From Bacteroidetes bacterium 43-93 (GTDB lineage Bacteria > Bacteroidota > Bacteroidia > Chitinophagales > Chitinophagaceae): 64,000 nt of DNA. The stretch covers positions 25,205 to 89,204 of the forward strand of contig MKUO01000013.1 of NCBI GenBank assembly GCA_001897855.1. The letters are read 5' to 3'. The notes beneath the pieces are model-generated. The model saw nothing but the letters and a program-made list of their open reading frames with translations. It had not been told where the DNA came from and did not search any database. Position numbers and translations under genes: made by a program. This document shows, piece after piece, positions 25,537 to 34,986 of the stretch (positions are counted from its first letter, which is position 1; each line of letters begins with the position of its first letter).

Positions 25537-26916
25537 ATGCAATTAGCAATAATTGGAACAGGATATGTTGGCCTGGTTTCCGGTACCTGCTTCGCAGAAA
25601 CCGGCAATAATGTAGTTTGTATCGATATTAACGAGGATAAGATACAACAACTCCAGAATGGCAAATCCCCTATTTATGAGCCCGGCCTGGATGTACTCCT
25701 GGAACGCAACATCAAAGAAAAACGCATCACCTTCACTACTTCTCTCAAAGAAGGCATCAAAAACGCCCAGATCATATTCCTGGCACTGCCGACACCTCCT
25801 GGTGAAGATGGCGCTGCCGACCTTAGGTATGTGTTAGGCGTTGCTGCTGAACTCAGCACCATAATTGATTCTTATAAAGTAATTGTAAATAAAAGTACAG
25901 TACCTGTTGGCACTGCTGAAAAAGTAACTGCTGTATTGGCGCAGAAACTCGATCGCAGCCTGTTCGATGTGGTTTCTAACCCAGAATTCCTGCGCGAAGG
26001 TGTTGCTGTAGAAGATTTTCTGAAGCCCGACCGTGTAGTGGTGGGTACATCTTCAGAAAGAGCGCGCAAGCTGATGGATGAGCTGTATCAGCCTTATGTT
26101 CGCCAGGGCAATCCTATCTATTTCATGGACGAGCGTTCTTCTGAAATGACAAAATATGCTGCCAACTCTTACCTGGCTATGCGTATTTCCTTCATGAACG
26201 AGATGGCCAACCTCTGCGAAAAAGCCGGTGCTAATGTAGACCATGTACGCGTAGGTATGGGTAGCGATAGCCGCATCGGTAAGCGCTTCCTGTTCTCAGG
26301 TGTTGGCTACGGTGGTAGCTGCTTCCCTAAAGACGTTCAGGCTCTTGGGCAAACAGCACGCGAACTGGATTACGATTTCCAACTGGTAAACACAGTGATC
26401 CGCGTGAACGAACGCCAGAAAACTCGCCTTGGTAAAAAGATAAAAGAATGTTTTGGCAGCGACCTAAGTGGCCGCACATTCGCTGTTTGGGGCCTTGCCT
26501 TCAAACCGGAAACTGATGATATCCGCGAAGCTCCGGCCCTGGAACTGATAGATGAATTGCTGGAAGCCGGTGCATCCGTACGCACTTACGATCCGGAAGC
26601 TATGGCCAATGTACAAAAGATCTATGGCGACAAGTTATACTTCGCAAAAGATCAGTACGATGCACTTACAGGCACAGATGCTTTGGTAATAGTTACAGAA
26701 TGGAGCGAGTTCCGCAATCCTGATTTCAACCGTATCAATGAATCGCTGAAACAGCCATTTATCTTCGATGGCCGTAATGTATATACGCTGGAAAAAATGC
26801 AGGAACTGGGCTTCTACTACGAGAGCATAGGCCGCAAAACAGTTCATGAGCAAATCAGGAATACCCTGCAGATACCCGAAGAGCAAATGGTAAGGCAGCG
26901 TGGCAACCTCGACTAA
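25537..26916 (+). CDS. ugd: UDP-glucose 6-dehydrogenase
   Basis: Oxidises UDP-glucose to UDP-glucuronate with two NAD. The 459-residue protein has the NAD-binding GTGYVGL (residues 7-13), the NKSTVPVGT segment (118-126), VSNPEFLREG (146-155) and the catalytic Cys262 in GVGYGGSCFPKD. Length and order are those of the family. The decarboxylase that uses its product follows 32 bp downstream, so together they make UDP-xylose, a precursor for surface polysaccharide. Confidence 0.96.
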   Translation: MQLAIIGTGYVGLVSGTCFAETGNNVVCIDINEDKIQQLQNGKSPIYEPGLDVLLERNIKEKRITFTTSLKEGIKNAQIIFLALPTPPGEDGAADLRYVLGVAAELSTIIDSYKVIVNKSTVPVGTAEKVTAVLAQKLDRSLFDVVSNPEFLREGVAVEDFLKPDRVVVGTSSERARKLMDELYQPYVRQGNPIYFMDERSSEMTKYAANSYLAMRISFMNEMANLCEKAGANVDHVRVGMGSDSRIGKRFLFSGVGYGGSCFPKDVQALGQTARELDYDFQLVNTVIRVNERQKTRLGKKIKECFGSDLSGRTFAVWGLAFKPETDDIREAPALELIDELLEAGASVRTYDPEAMANVQKIYGDKLYFAKDQYDALTGTDALVIVTEWSEFRNPDFNRINESLKQPFIFDGRNVYTLEKMQELGFYYESIGRKTVHEQIRNTLQIPEEQMVRQRGNLD

Positions 26917-26948
26917 TTAAGATTCATTACAACCACTATAAATAATAG

Positions 26949-27887
26949 ATGAGTAACAAACGTATACTGATAACAGGCGCAGCCGGATTCCTCGGCTCTC
27001 ACCTGTGCGACAGGTTCCTGAAAGAAGGTTATACCGTTGTAGGTATGGATAACCTGCTTACCGGCAACATCAAGAACATTGAACATTTATTCCCGGTAAA
27101 AGAATTTGAATTCTATCATCATGATGTGACCAAATTCGTACACGTACCGGGCAATATAGATTACATACTGCACTTTGCATCACCTGCCAGCCCGATAGAC
27201 TATCTGAAGATGCCTATCCAAACGCTGAAGGTCGGCGCTATGGGTACGCACAACCTGCTGGGCCTTGCAAAAGCAAAAGGCGCACGCATCCTCGTAGCTT
27301 CTACATCAGAAGTATATGGAGATCCATTGGTACACCCGCAAACAGAAGAATATTGGGGTAATGTAAACCCGATAGGCCCTCGCGGTGTGTATGACGAAGC
27401 AAAACGCTATATGGAAAGCATCACAATGGCTTACCATAATTTCCACGGCCTTGAAACACGCATCATTCGTATATTCAACACTTATGGCCCGCGTATGCGA
27501 CTCGATGATGGCCGTGCACTGCCAACATTTATGAGCCAGGCGCTGCGTGGCGAAGACGTTACAGTTTACGGTGATGGTTCTCAGACCCGTTCTTTCTGCT
27601 ATTGCGACGACCTGGTAGAAGGTATCTATCGCCTATTGCTGTCAGACTATCATATGCCTGTAAACATAGGCAACCCGGTAGAGATCAGCCTGCTGCAATT
27701 TGCAGAAGAAGTGATCGCGCTGACAGGTTCTAAATCTAAGATCGTTTACGAACCGTTGCCACAAGACGATCCTAAACAACGCCAGCCAAATATTACCAAG
27801 GCAAAAGAGATACTGGGATGGCAACCAACTATCGACCGTAGCGAAGGCCTGAAACGCACGCTGGAATACTTTAAGAAGCATATTTAA
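26949..27887 (+). CDS. UDP-glucuronate decarboxylase (UDP-xylose synthase)
   Basis: Short-chain dehydrogenase/epimerase fold, 312 residues, that turns UDP-glucuronate into UDP-xylose with bound NAD. The N-terminus has [10 protein letters not shown] (residues 10-19); the active-site pair is Tyr148 and Lys152 in [19 protein letters not shown] (117-126) and [10 protein letters not shown] are characteristic of the UXS group, more than of 4-epimerases. It is encoded directly after ugd and closed by a long palindrome. Confidence 0.93.
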   Translation: MSNKRILITGAAGFLGSHLCDRFLKEGYTVVGMDNLLTGNIKNIEHLFPVKEFEFYHHDVTKFVHVPGNIDYILHFASPASPIDYLKMPIQTLKVGAMGTHNLLGLAKAKGARILVASTSEVYGDPLVHPQTEEYWGNVNPIGPRGVYDEAKRYMESITMAYHNFHGLETRIIRIFNTYGPRMRLDDGRALPTFMSQALRGEDVTVYGDGSQTRSFCYCDDLVEGIYRLLLSDYHMPVNIGNPVEISLLQFAEEVIALTGSKSKIVYEPLPQDDPKQRQPNITKAKEILGWQPTIDRSEGLKRTLEYFKKHI

Positions 27888-27904
27888 CTTATACATAGCA
27901 CATT

Positions 27905-27940
27905 AATGAAGAAGCCACTCATATGAGTGGCTTCTTCATT
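27905..27940. terminator. 36-bp perfect palindrome, shared terminator
   Basis: Two 18-base arms (AATGAAGAAGCCACTCAT and its exact complement) with no loop. It lies between the convergent UXS gene (stop 27887) and tolC (stop 27956). It has no T tract on either side, so termination may rely on the hairpin with the adjacent ATT or on another factor. Confidence 0.7.
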
Positions 27941-27955
27941 AAGTACCGATAAACC

Positions 27956-29248
27956 CTACTGTATCAACTTATTCTCCAGCTCCAGCACTATCGTCTCATT
28001 CACCTTCAGGTTGTAGCCTGCGGTATATAGTGCTTCCAGTGCGGTTACATAATCATTCTCGGCCTGCCTTGTTTCTATGGTTGTGGCAATACCTACTCTA
28101 AAGCGCGCCAATTGTACATCAAGGTTTTCTTTGGCATACTGTATATTTTCCTGTTGCAGCTTGTAGGCCGCCACAGCAACCTGGTAGCTGCGCCATGCGT
28201 TGCGGTACTTGTTAGTAGTAGATGACATCTGCTTTTCATAAAGCAGTTCATCACGCGTAGCCTGTAAAGACGCTATCTTCACCTGCCTTCTTAAATTCCC
28301 CCCCTGGAATAAAGGCATAGAGATAGTGGCACCAGCATTCGGACCATAGCTTCTGCTGAAGAAAGAAAAACCAGCGTCGCTTTTGGTACGCGAATAGTTA
28401 TAAGCGCCATTCACAGCCAGCCACGGGTATTGATAAGCCCTTGTTGCGCCAACATTCAATCTTGATACTCTCGCGTTCCGCCTCGCTACATCTATTGTAT
28501 AGTTAATATCCTGCAACGCTTCTTTATCCATTGGCTCTAATTTTGTATTCAATGGCAGGCTATCATCCAGAATATAGGTGTTATAAATATCCGCGCCCAT
28601 TAATACATTTAGCGTATCAAAAGACTGGGTAAGCAAAGCCTGCTGGGTCAATGAGTCTGCTCTTCGTCCATTGTAGTCTACCCTCGCCTGCAGATAATCT
28701 ACCTTGGGTGCCGATCCGTTGTCATACTTCACTTTCGATATATTCATTCGTGTTACTGCCAGTACCAGTGCAGTATCTATCGCCAGCAGTTGTCGCTGTT
28801 GAAGCACAGCCTGTGCATATACTTGTATGATGCGCGATACGGTGTTCTGCAACTGTGCCTTAAATTGCTGCTCGCCCATTTTATCCAGTTCATTCAGTTG
28901 CTTTTTTACGATGAACATCCTGCCACCATCAAAAAGGGTCCAGTTAAGCGCGGCGCTGCCGTTTACATTTATGGTGCGGGCATGTGGATTATCCTGCACG
29001 GTTCCGTTTACCAGCTCGTTATGCGTATTATAGTTGCTTGCAGTTACACCTCCGTTCAGCCCCACAGATGGTGAAAATCCTGCATTACCAAGAGTATTGT
29101 TCGCTGCTGCTTGCCTTGCCGCCGCTTTTGCTATACGCACATCATAGTTATACTGCAATGCGGTTTGTATGGCATCTTCCAGCGTCAGCCGTTCCTGGGC
29201 TTTTACGCCAATGGTTGCAAATAAGAATATTATTAAAAACTTGTTCAT
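27956..29248 (-). CDS. TolC family outer-membrane efflux protein
   Basis: Outer-membrane channel of a multidrug or export system. From the ATG at 29248 the 430-residue protein starts with a signal peptide (MNKFLIIFLFATIGVKAQ, residues 1-18), then LTLEDAIQTALQYN, the usual TolC opening, and two repeated coiled-coil units (for example LDVQLARFRVGIATTIETRQAENDYVTA near the end). The frame is open to 29290 but that start would lie within the permease gene end and spoil the signal peptide. It follows the RND permease gene by 22 bases. Confidence 0.9.
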   Translation of the reverse strand: MNKFLIIFLFATIGVKAQERLTLEDAIQTALQYNYDVRIAKAAARQAAANNTLGNAGFSPSVGLNGGVTASNYNTHNELVNGTVQDNPHARTINVNGSAALNWTLFDGGRMFIVKKQLNELDKMGEQQFKAQLQNTVSRIIQVYAQAVLQQRQLLAIDTALVLAVTRMNISKVKYDNGSAPKVDYLQARVDYNGRRADSLTQQALLTQSFDTLNVLMGADIYNTYILDDSLPLNTKLEPMDKEALQDINYTIDVARRNARVSRLNVGATRAYQYPWLAVNGAYNYSRTKSDAGFSFFSRSYGPNAGATISMPLFQGGNLRRQVKIASLQATRDELLYEKQMSSTTNKYRNAWRSYQVAVAAYKLQQENIQYAKENLDVQLARFRVGIATTIETRQAENDYVTALEALYTAGYNLKVNETIVLELENKLIQ

Positions 29249-29270
29249 TACAATTTTACAACGTTTAGTC

Positions 29271-32200
29271 TTAATCAGCCAGTTTATCAATTGCAGTTGC
29301 TTCTTCCACTTTCCTCCTGGATAGGAAGGTATAGATTACAGGTATAATAAGCAACGACAGGAATAAAGAGAACAATACACCGCCCACAATTACAATACCC
29401 AAAGGCATACGGCTGGTAGATGCTGCCCCAAGCGATAGTGCCAGCGGCAACGCACCAAATATCATAGCCAGGCTGGTCATCAATATCGGCCGCAAACGCA
29501 TAGATGCGGCATCAATGGCCGCCTGTGTTTTGCTCGCTCCCCTGTCTCTTATATGGTTGGCATATTCTACTATCAGGATACCATTTTTCGTCACAAGCCC
29601 TATCAGCATGATCATACCTATCTGCGAGAATATATTCAGCGTTTGCCCAAACAGCCACAACGATAATACGGCACCGGCTATTGCCAATGGCACCGTCAGC
29701 ATGATGATCAACGGATCAATAAAGCTTTCAAACTGCGCTGCAAGTATCAGGTATATCAGTACCAGAGCCAGCAAAAAGGCAAATAAGGTGTTTGAAGAGC
29801 TTTCTACATAGTCTTTTGAAGAACCACCAAGAGATGTGGTAAAGGATTCGTCAAATACTTTTTTCTGCCTCAGCTCATCATATATTTTTTGCATCTCGGC
29901 AATGCCATCGCCAATAGTTTTACCGGGCGCAAGACCGGCAGAGATGGTGGCAGATTTATAGCGGTTGTAGTGATATATCTGCGATGGGCTGGTGGTTTCT
30001 GTCATGGTAACAAAATTATCCAGCGGCATCAATTGTCCCGATGTACTTCTCACATAAAAAGTATTCAGGTCCAGCGGGGCTTCCCTGTTTTGTCTGTCCA
30101 CCTGTCCTATTACCTGGTACTGCTTACCATTCTTTGTAAAGTAACCAAACCTGCCGGCGCTCAATGCCAGTTGCAGCGTTTGAGATATGTCGGCTATCGA
30201 CACACCTAACTGGGATGCCTTCGCGCGATCGATATTCACAGTAAGCTCCGGCTTGTTAAATTTCAGGTCTATATCCGTACCCTGGAACATTGGATCCTGC
30301 ATTACTGCATCGAGAAATTCAGGCACTGCCTTGGCCAGCTTATCAAAATTGATATTCTGAAGGATGAATACTACCGGGTATGCACTACCACCACGTTGCA
30401 CAGATATGGTCTGTTCCTGTATCGCAAAGGCCCGCCCAAAATTATACTTCTGCAGGTTGCGGTTTACCATTTGCACTATTTGATCCTGGCTGCGCGTGCG
30501 GTCTTCAGGGTCCTTTAATCGCACGCTCAATATACCTGTATTCACCGCGCCCGATCCTGAGAAACTCGGCGCAGTAACAGAAAGTAAAACTTCACTTTCT
30601 GGCACAGAATCCACCACCATCTTTATCAGCTTGTCCATATAGGCATCCATCGCGTCATAAGATGTTCCTTCGGGTGCAGATATTTGAGCTCTGAAGCGCG
30701 ACCTGTCTTCCAGCGGTGCTAACTCACTTTGCAGCGTACGCCCTATAAAATAGATGAGGCCAAAACATACTACCATGCCTGTCAGCGCTATCCATTTACG
30801 CCTCATGATCCATACAAGCCCCTTTTTGTAGGTTGCTTCCATCCATTCGAAAAATGGTTCAGACTTCACATAGAATTTAGATGGCTTATGCACTTTACGG
30901 GTCATTAGTACGTTTAGTACCGGCGTCAGCGATAACGATACAAATGCCGATATCAATACGGCGCCGGCCACTACAATACCAAATTCCCGGAATAGCCTTC
31001 CTGTAAACCCTTGCAGGAATACAATCGGCAAAAACACTACGGCCAGGGTGATGGAGGTAGAAATTACGGCAAAGTATATCTCCTCGCTACCTTCTTTGGC
31101 AGCGCGGTGTTTCTCCATCCCCTTCTCTATTTTTTTAAAGATATTTTCCGTCACCACTATACCATCATCCACAACAAGGCCGGTTGCCAGCACTATAGCA
31201 AGCAGGGTCAGGATGTTGATGGTAAAGCCCATGATATACATGATAAAGAAAGCGCCTATCAGGCTCACAGGTATATCAATCAATGGCCGGAAGGCGATCA
31301 GCCAATCCCTGAAGAACAGGTAGATAATAAGGATTACCAGCGCAAAGGCAATGAACAAGGTTTCTTCTACCTCTGCGATCGACTTCTTGATGTTCACCGT
31401 GGTATCCAGCGCTATATTTACCTTAAAGTCAGCAGGTATATCTTTTTTTAATGCTTCATATCGTTTGTAAAATTCATCGGCAATAGCCACATAATTGGCT
31501 CCCGGCTGTGGTGATAATGCCAAAGCTATCATTGGTGTACCGCTTTCCTTAAGCACGGTTTCTTCCACTTCCGGGCCCAGTACAGCTTCCCCTACATCTC
31601 TCAGGTGTATATCGGTACTATTAGCGTTTTTCAATATCAGGTTATTGAAGTCTTCCTCTGAAAACAATCGCCCAAAAGCCCTTACAGTTAATTCCGTATT
31701 ATAACCGGATACTTTACCCGACGGCAGATCCACGTTTTGCTTATTCAAGGCATCCTGCACATCCTGGAAGGTGATTCCATAACCGGCCATCTTCAGCGGA
31801 TCCAGCCATAGTCGCATGGCATAGCGCTTTTCGCCCCATATACGTATACTACTTACGCCCGGTATGGTTTGCAGGCGCTCTACGAGTACGTTTTCGGCAT
31901 ATTCGGTAAGTTCCAGTTGGTTTTTGGTATCGCTTTGCACCGTCATTGATATGATGGGCTGTGCATTGGCGTCTGCCTTGGTCACTACAGGGGGCGCGTC
32001 AATATCCTGCGGCAGGCTGCGTACTGCCTGCGATACTTTGTCACGCACATCATTGGCAGCAGCTTCCAGGTCTACCCCAAGATCAAATTCTACTGTAATA
32101 TTACTGGTTCCTAATGCACTGGTAGAAGATATATTCTTAATACCTGCTATACCGTTAATAGATTTTTCGAGTGGTTCGGTTATTTGTGATTCAATGATAT

Positions 32201-32369
32201 CAGGATTGGCACCGGCATAACTGGTACGCACACTGATGATCGGTGGGTCTATTGATGGGTAATCGCGTACACCCAAAAATTTAAACCCTATAAAACCAAA
32301 TACAATAATTATGATACTAAATACGATAGCCATTACGGGCCGTCGCAAGGATATAGAAGGAAGACTCAT
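29271..32369 (-). CDS. RND efflux permease (AcrB/HAE1-like)
   Basis: Proton-driven inner-membrane pump of the resistance-nodulation-division superfamily. From the ATG at 32369 the protein has 1032 residues, starting MSLPSISLRRPVMAIVFS with the first membrane helix, followed by a porter domain with DYPSIDPPIISV, the GIAGIKNISSTSALGTSNITVEF region, and the fourth helix with GLVVDDGIVVTENI, whose acidic pair carries protons. Two repeats of six membrane helices and two large periplasmic loops are visible. TolC follows, but the membrane-fusion adaptor normally encoded before the permease is missing here. Substrate unknown. Confidence 0.93.
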   Translation of the reverse strand: MSLPSISLRRPVMAIVFSIIIIVFGFIGFKFLGVRDYPSIDPPIISVRTSYAGANPDIIESQITEPLEKSINGIAGIKNISSTSALGTSNITVEFDLGVDLEAAANDVRDKVSQAVRSLPQDIDAPPVVTKADANAQPIISMTVQSDTKNQLELTEYAENVLVERLQTIPGVSSIRIWGEKRYAMRLWLDPLKMAGYGITFQDVQDALNKQNVDLPSGKVSGYNTELTVRAFGRLFSEEDFNNLILKNANSTDIHLRDVGEAVLGPEVEETVLKESGTPMIALALSPQPGANYVAIADEFYKRYEALKKDIPADFKVNIALDTTVNIKKSIAEVEETLFIAFALVILIIYLFFRDWLIAFRPLIDIPVSLIGAFFIMYIMGFTINILTLLAIVLATGLVVDDGIVVTENIFKKIEKGMEKHRAAKEGSEEIYFAVISTSITLAVVFLPIVFLQGFTGRLFREFGIVVAGAVLISAFVSLSLTPVLNVLMTRKVHKPSKFYVKSEPFFEWMEATYKKGLVWIMRRKWIALTGMVVCFGLIYFIGRTLQSELAPLEDRSRFRAQISAPEGTSYDAMDAYMDKLIKMVVDSVPESEVLLSVTAPSFSGSGAVNTGILSVRLKDPEDRTRSQDQIVQMVNRNLQKYNFGRAFAIQEQTISVQRGGSAYPVVFILQNINFDKLAKAVPEFLDAVMQDPMFQGTDIDLKFNKPELTVNIDRAKASQLGVSIADISQTLQLALSAGRFGYFTKNGKQYQVIGQVDRQNREAPLDLNTFYVRSTSGQLMPLDNFVTMTETTSPSQIYHYNRYKSATISAGLAPGKTIGDGIAEMQKIYDELRQKKVFDESFTTSLGGSSKDYVESSSNTLFAFLLALVLIYLILAAQFESFIDPLIIMLTVPLAIAGAVLSLWLFGQTLNIFSQIGMIMLIGLVTKNGILIVEYANHIRDRGASKTQAAIDAASMRLRPILMTSLAMIFGALPLALSLGAASTSRMPLGIVIVGGVLFSLFLSLLIIPVIYTFLSRRKVEEATAIDKLAD

Positions 32370-32393
32370 GCAGTTTAGGTTCGAAAAATCATT

Positions 32394-32421
32394 CAAATAT
32401 ACATAGCAACGCTATTACAAA
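32394..32421 (-). promoter_or_regulatory. two-part promoter for the RND/TolC operon
   Basis: On the minus strand TTTG at 32418-32421, a 16-base spacer and TATATTTG at 32394-32401 (exact -7). It is 24 bases before the ATG at 32369. The spacer is a little short for the consensus. Confidence 0.45.
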
Positions 32422-32580
32422 CCCTTTCAAAAAGTTAAGAATTTTACTATTACCTATACATTAAATGGCAATTTATTGGCATGATATTATACTCTTTAAT
32501 TACTTTTTTACTGGTACTCCGTTCTAAATCAGCATATAGTCTATAAGCCTATTTTAATTTATTATTATCAGGGTTTATTG

Positions 32581-32612
32581 TTTGGGGCATTAATGGAGGG
32601 CGGTTAACTTTG
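32581..32612 (+). promoter_or_regulatory. two-part promoter for sodA
   Basis: TTTG at 32581-32584, 20-base spacer, TAACTTTG at 32605-32612. Both parts match the Bacteroidota consensus at good spacing. The sodA ATG is 26 bases downstream of the -7 box. Confidence 0.7.
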
Positions 32613-32638
32613 GCTTTTATTTTTTAAAACTTACAATT

Positions 32639-33244
32639 ATGGCACATACTTTACCGGCATTACCGTATGCCTTCGATGCTCTGGAACCGCATATAGATGC
32701 GCAGACAATGCAAATACACCACGACAAGCACCACCAGGCTTATGTCGACAACCTGAATAAAGCTTTGGCAGGTACAGAAGGCGAAAGCAAAACGCTGGAA
32801 GAACTGATGGCCGATATCTCTAAATACCCAATGGCTGTTCGCAACAACGGTGGTGGACACTTTAACCATACCCTGTTCTGGACAGTTTTAGGCCCTAACG
32901 CAGGCGGCGCACCAACAAGCGATCTCGCTGAAGCTATCAATAGCGCATTCGGCTCTTTTGATGCTCTGAAAGAAAAAATGAACAATGCTGGTGCTACGCG
33001 TTTTGGGAGCGGCTGGGCATGGCTGATCGTAAAAGATGGCAAACTGGATGTATGCTCTACCCCAAACCAGGACAATCCACTGATGGATATTGCTGAAGTA
33101 AAAGGCACTCCGATCCTCGGTATCGATGTTTGGGAACACGCTTATTACCTGAAGTATCAAAACAGGCGCCCTGAATACCTGTCAACTATATGGAACGTGA
33201 TCAATTGGGACGAGGTAAACAAACGTTTCAAAGCAGCACGCTAG
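32639..33244 (+). CDS. sodA: superoxide dismutase, Mn type
   Basis: Dismutes superoxide to oxygen and peroxide. The 201-residue protein has the metal ligands His27 (QIHHDKHH), His77 (HFNHTLFW), Asp163 and His167 (DVWEHAYY). The residue before the second ligand block is Gly (GGGHFNH) and Gln lies in TPNQDNP (about residue 144), the arrangement of Mn-type enzymes; a cambialistic Fe/Mn enzyme cannot be excluded. No signal peptide, so it is cytoplasmic. It has its own promoter and terminator. Confidence 0.95.
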   Translation: MAHTLPALPYAFDALEPHIDAQTMQIHHDKHHQAYVDNLNKALAGTEGESKTLEELMADISKYPMAVRNNGGGHFNHTLFWTVLGPNAGGAPTSDLAEAINSAFGSFDALKEKMNNAGATRFGSGWAWLIVKDGKLDVCSTPNQDNPLMDIAEVKGTPILGIDVWEHAYYLKYQNRRPEYLSTIWNVINWDEVNKRFKAAR

Positions 33245-33267
33245 ATATTTATTTCCAAACGATTTAC

Positions 33268-33295
33268 ATAAACCACTCCAAATGGAGTGGTTTAT
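33268..33295 (+). terminator. terminator after sodA
   Basis: ATAAACCACTCC and GGAGTGGTTTAT around AAAT, followed by a T-rich stretch. The 122 bases beyond it hold only the next promoter. Confidence 0.8.
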
Positions 33296-33405
33296 GTTTT
33301 GTTGCCGGCTGTCGTTTTCGACTTTTTCCACACTCGCGATAGATATATAATACATATTTCTTTTAAATACCGTGTTCTAAACCCTGTCACTTAGCGTTAA
33401 TCAGT

Positions 33406-33413
33406 TAAATTTG
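33406..33413 (+). promoter_or_regulatory. -7 promoter element abutting the DUF1835 gene start
   Basis: TAAATTTG, exact TAnnTTTG match, then CACC and the ATG at 33418. The spacing suggests a leaderless transcript. Confidence 0.55.
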
Positions 33414-33417
33414 CACC

Positions 33418-34269
33418 ATGATTTATCATTTTGTTGTGGGCGATATGGCAGCCCAACCCCTTATAGAAGCTGTTGCTAATGAACCTTCTTTACAGGGAGA
33501 AGTGATCGTTTTAAAAGATATCCTCCATGTAGGCCCGTTACAAAAGCAAAATGGCGATGGTTTCAGTGCATTGCGTGGTGCCTTCTGGCAGCAGGTTACC
33601 GGTAGTGAAAAAGCACCGGAGCTGAATGATATGGAAAGGCTGCTGGAGGTTTCAAAGAATATGTTCAATAATCCGGATGCGCAGACCTGGCTTTGGATGG
33701 CCCCATGGCCGGCAGATGTTACTGCCTATCACTGGATGCTCCCTTATATGAGCAAACACCCGGGCCGTTTCTACCTGGTGAATATTGCAGGCTTACCGTT
33801 CCTTAATGAAGATGGCAAAGTATATTTTCCTAAAAACCTGAGCGAAATACTACCGAAAGAATTGGTAAAGGCGCGCAGGCTGGCAAGACAGGTAACACCG
33901 GCGGAGTTTGAAGTGGATGGTGAAGAATGGTACAAGATGGAGCAGGAAGATGCCCCGATACGCACACACGAAGGCGGCAAAAAGATCGCAGCCCGCAAAG
34001 AAGATCATTACGATAATATCCTGCTAAGTTTTTGCTCTCATCAGTTCCAGAAAGCACATAAGATCATTAACCAGTCTATTAGCAAATACAATGTACCGAC
34101 TGGCGATGTGTATCTTGGCTGGCGCTTGAGGCAACTCGCAGCAGAAGGCAAACTGCAGTTGCAGGGAGATGTTACAAAGACCTTAAAGGATTTTGAGGTA
34201 AAGCTACCGGGTGGCGACAGTGTGACCGCAGAAGCAGCAACAACAGAAGCACAGGAAAACCAGAACTAA
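33418..34269 (+). CDS. DUF1835/DUF3658 domain protein
   Basis: A 283-residue soluble protein. The N-terminal part (about 1-120) is a DUF1835 domain, with YHFVVGDMAAQPL and VIVLKDILHVGPLQ; the C-terminal part (about 175-270) matches the DUF3658 pattern with DHYDNILLSFCSHQFQKAHKIIN and VYLGWRLRQLAAEGKLQL. The two domains often occur together in Bacteria, but no function is established. It opens a run of plus-strand genes (8 bp to the next) with a membrane protein, a radical SAM enzyme, a TonB-like protein and folC. Confidence 0.8.
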   Translation: MIYHFVVGDMAAQPLIEAVANEPSLQGEVIVLKDILHVGPLQKQNGDGFSALRGAFWQQVTGSEKAPELNDMERLLEVSKNMFNNPDAQTWLWMAPWPADVTAYHWMLPYMSKHPGRFYLVNIAGLPFLNEDGKVYFPKNLSEILPKELVKARRLARQVTPAEFEVDGEEWYKMEQEDAPIRTHEGGKKIAARKEDHYDNILLSFCSHQFQKAHKIINQSISKYNVPTGDVYLGWRLRQLAAEGKLQLQGDVTKTLKDFEVKLPGGDSVTAEAATTEAQENQN

Positions 34270-34277
34270 TTCAGCAC

Positions 34278-34946
34278 ATGACCTTTGAATTACCACTTAC
34301 AGAAGAAAGAGTAAAGTCTCACCAGGTAACTGCTCTGCACTTGTTTATCTCCTTTATATTGGTGATAACGGGCGCAGTTGTGCTGGCCGGTTATTATGGC
34401 GTTTCCAAAATGCCTATAGATAAGGCACTGCAATATCGTAGTGTATTATACTATGGCCAGGCAGTAGGCATTGGCGTATTGGTACTGGGGCTTGGTTTAT
34501 TGCTGCTGATATTACTAAAGAATAAAACGCTCATGCGCAATCCCTTTTTCAACTTTGTACTAAGGGTATTGGAGTTTATGGTGATGATTGCACTCACAAT
34601 ACTGGCTATAAGAAGCCACGTTACAGTGCCGGCAGTTACCTATGGTTTGCTGGCCGCAACAATATGCTTTGCTATTTATTGGGAACGCCTTTCAGACAAA
34701 CCTTTAGTAATAAAAGTAGATCAAACAGGCATCCGACTGCCGGTAAATTCCCGCAAACGATTTATCGACTGGCGCGATGTGGATCATGTATTGCTTCGTT
34801 TTGGTACACTTACGTTGAATATGCATGACAACAGTATGATGCAATGGAGTGTCGGCAACCTGGCATTTGAAAAAGAATTGTTTGATGTTTACTGCATCAG
34901 GCAAATAGAAAAAGCAAAAGAAAGAAGAGTTAAGAACGACTGGTAG
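34278..34946 (+). CDS. membrane protein of unknown function
   Basis: A 222-residue protein with four predicted membrane segments in the first two thirds (about 20-42, 60-82, 93-110, 115-130) and a C-terminal cytoplasmic-like part with IKVDQTGIRLPVNSRKRFIDWRDV and MQWSVGNLAFEKELFDV, a pattern seen in PH-like membrane-associated domains. I do not recognise a named family. It starts 8 bases after the DUF1835 gene, so the two are probably translated from the same message. Confidence 0.65.
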   Translation: MTFELPLTEERVKSHQVTALHLFISFILVITGAVVLAGYYGVSKMPIDKALQYRSVLYYGQAVGIGVLVLGLGLLLLILLKNKTLMRNPFFNFVLRVLEFMVMIALTILAIRSHVTVPAVTYGLLAATICFAIYWERLSDKPLVIKVDQTGIRLPVNSRKRFIDWRDVDHVLLRFGTLTLNMHDNSMMQWSVGNLAFEKELFDVYCIRQIEKAKERRVKNDW

Positions 34947-34986
34947 TACTGCCGGTTTTATTATTTATAAATCAGAGGAGAAGGGA

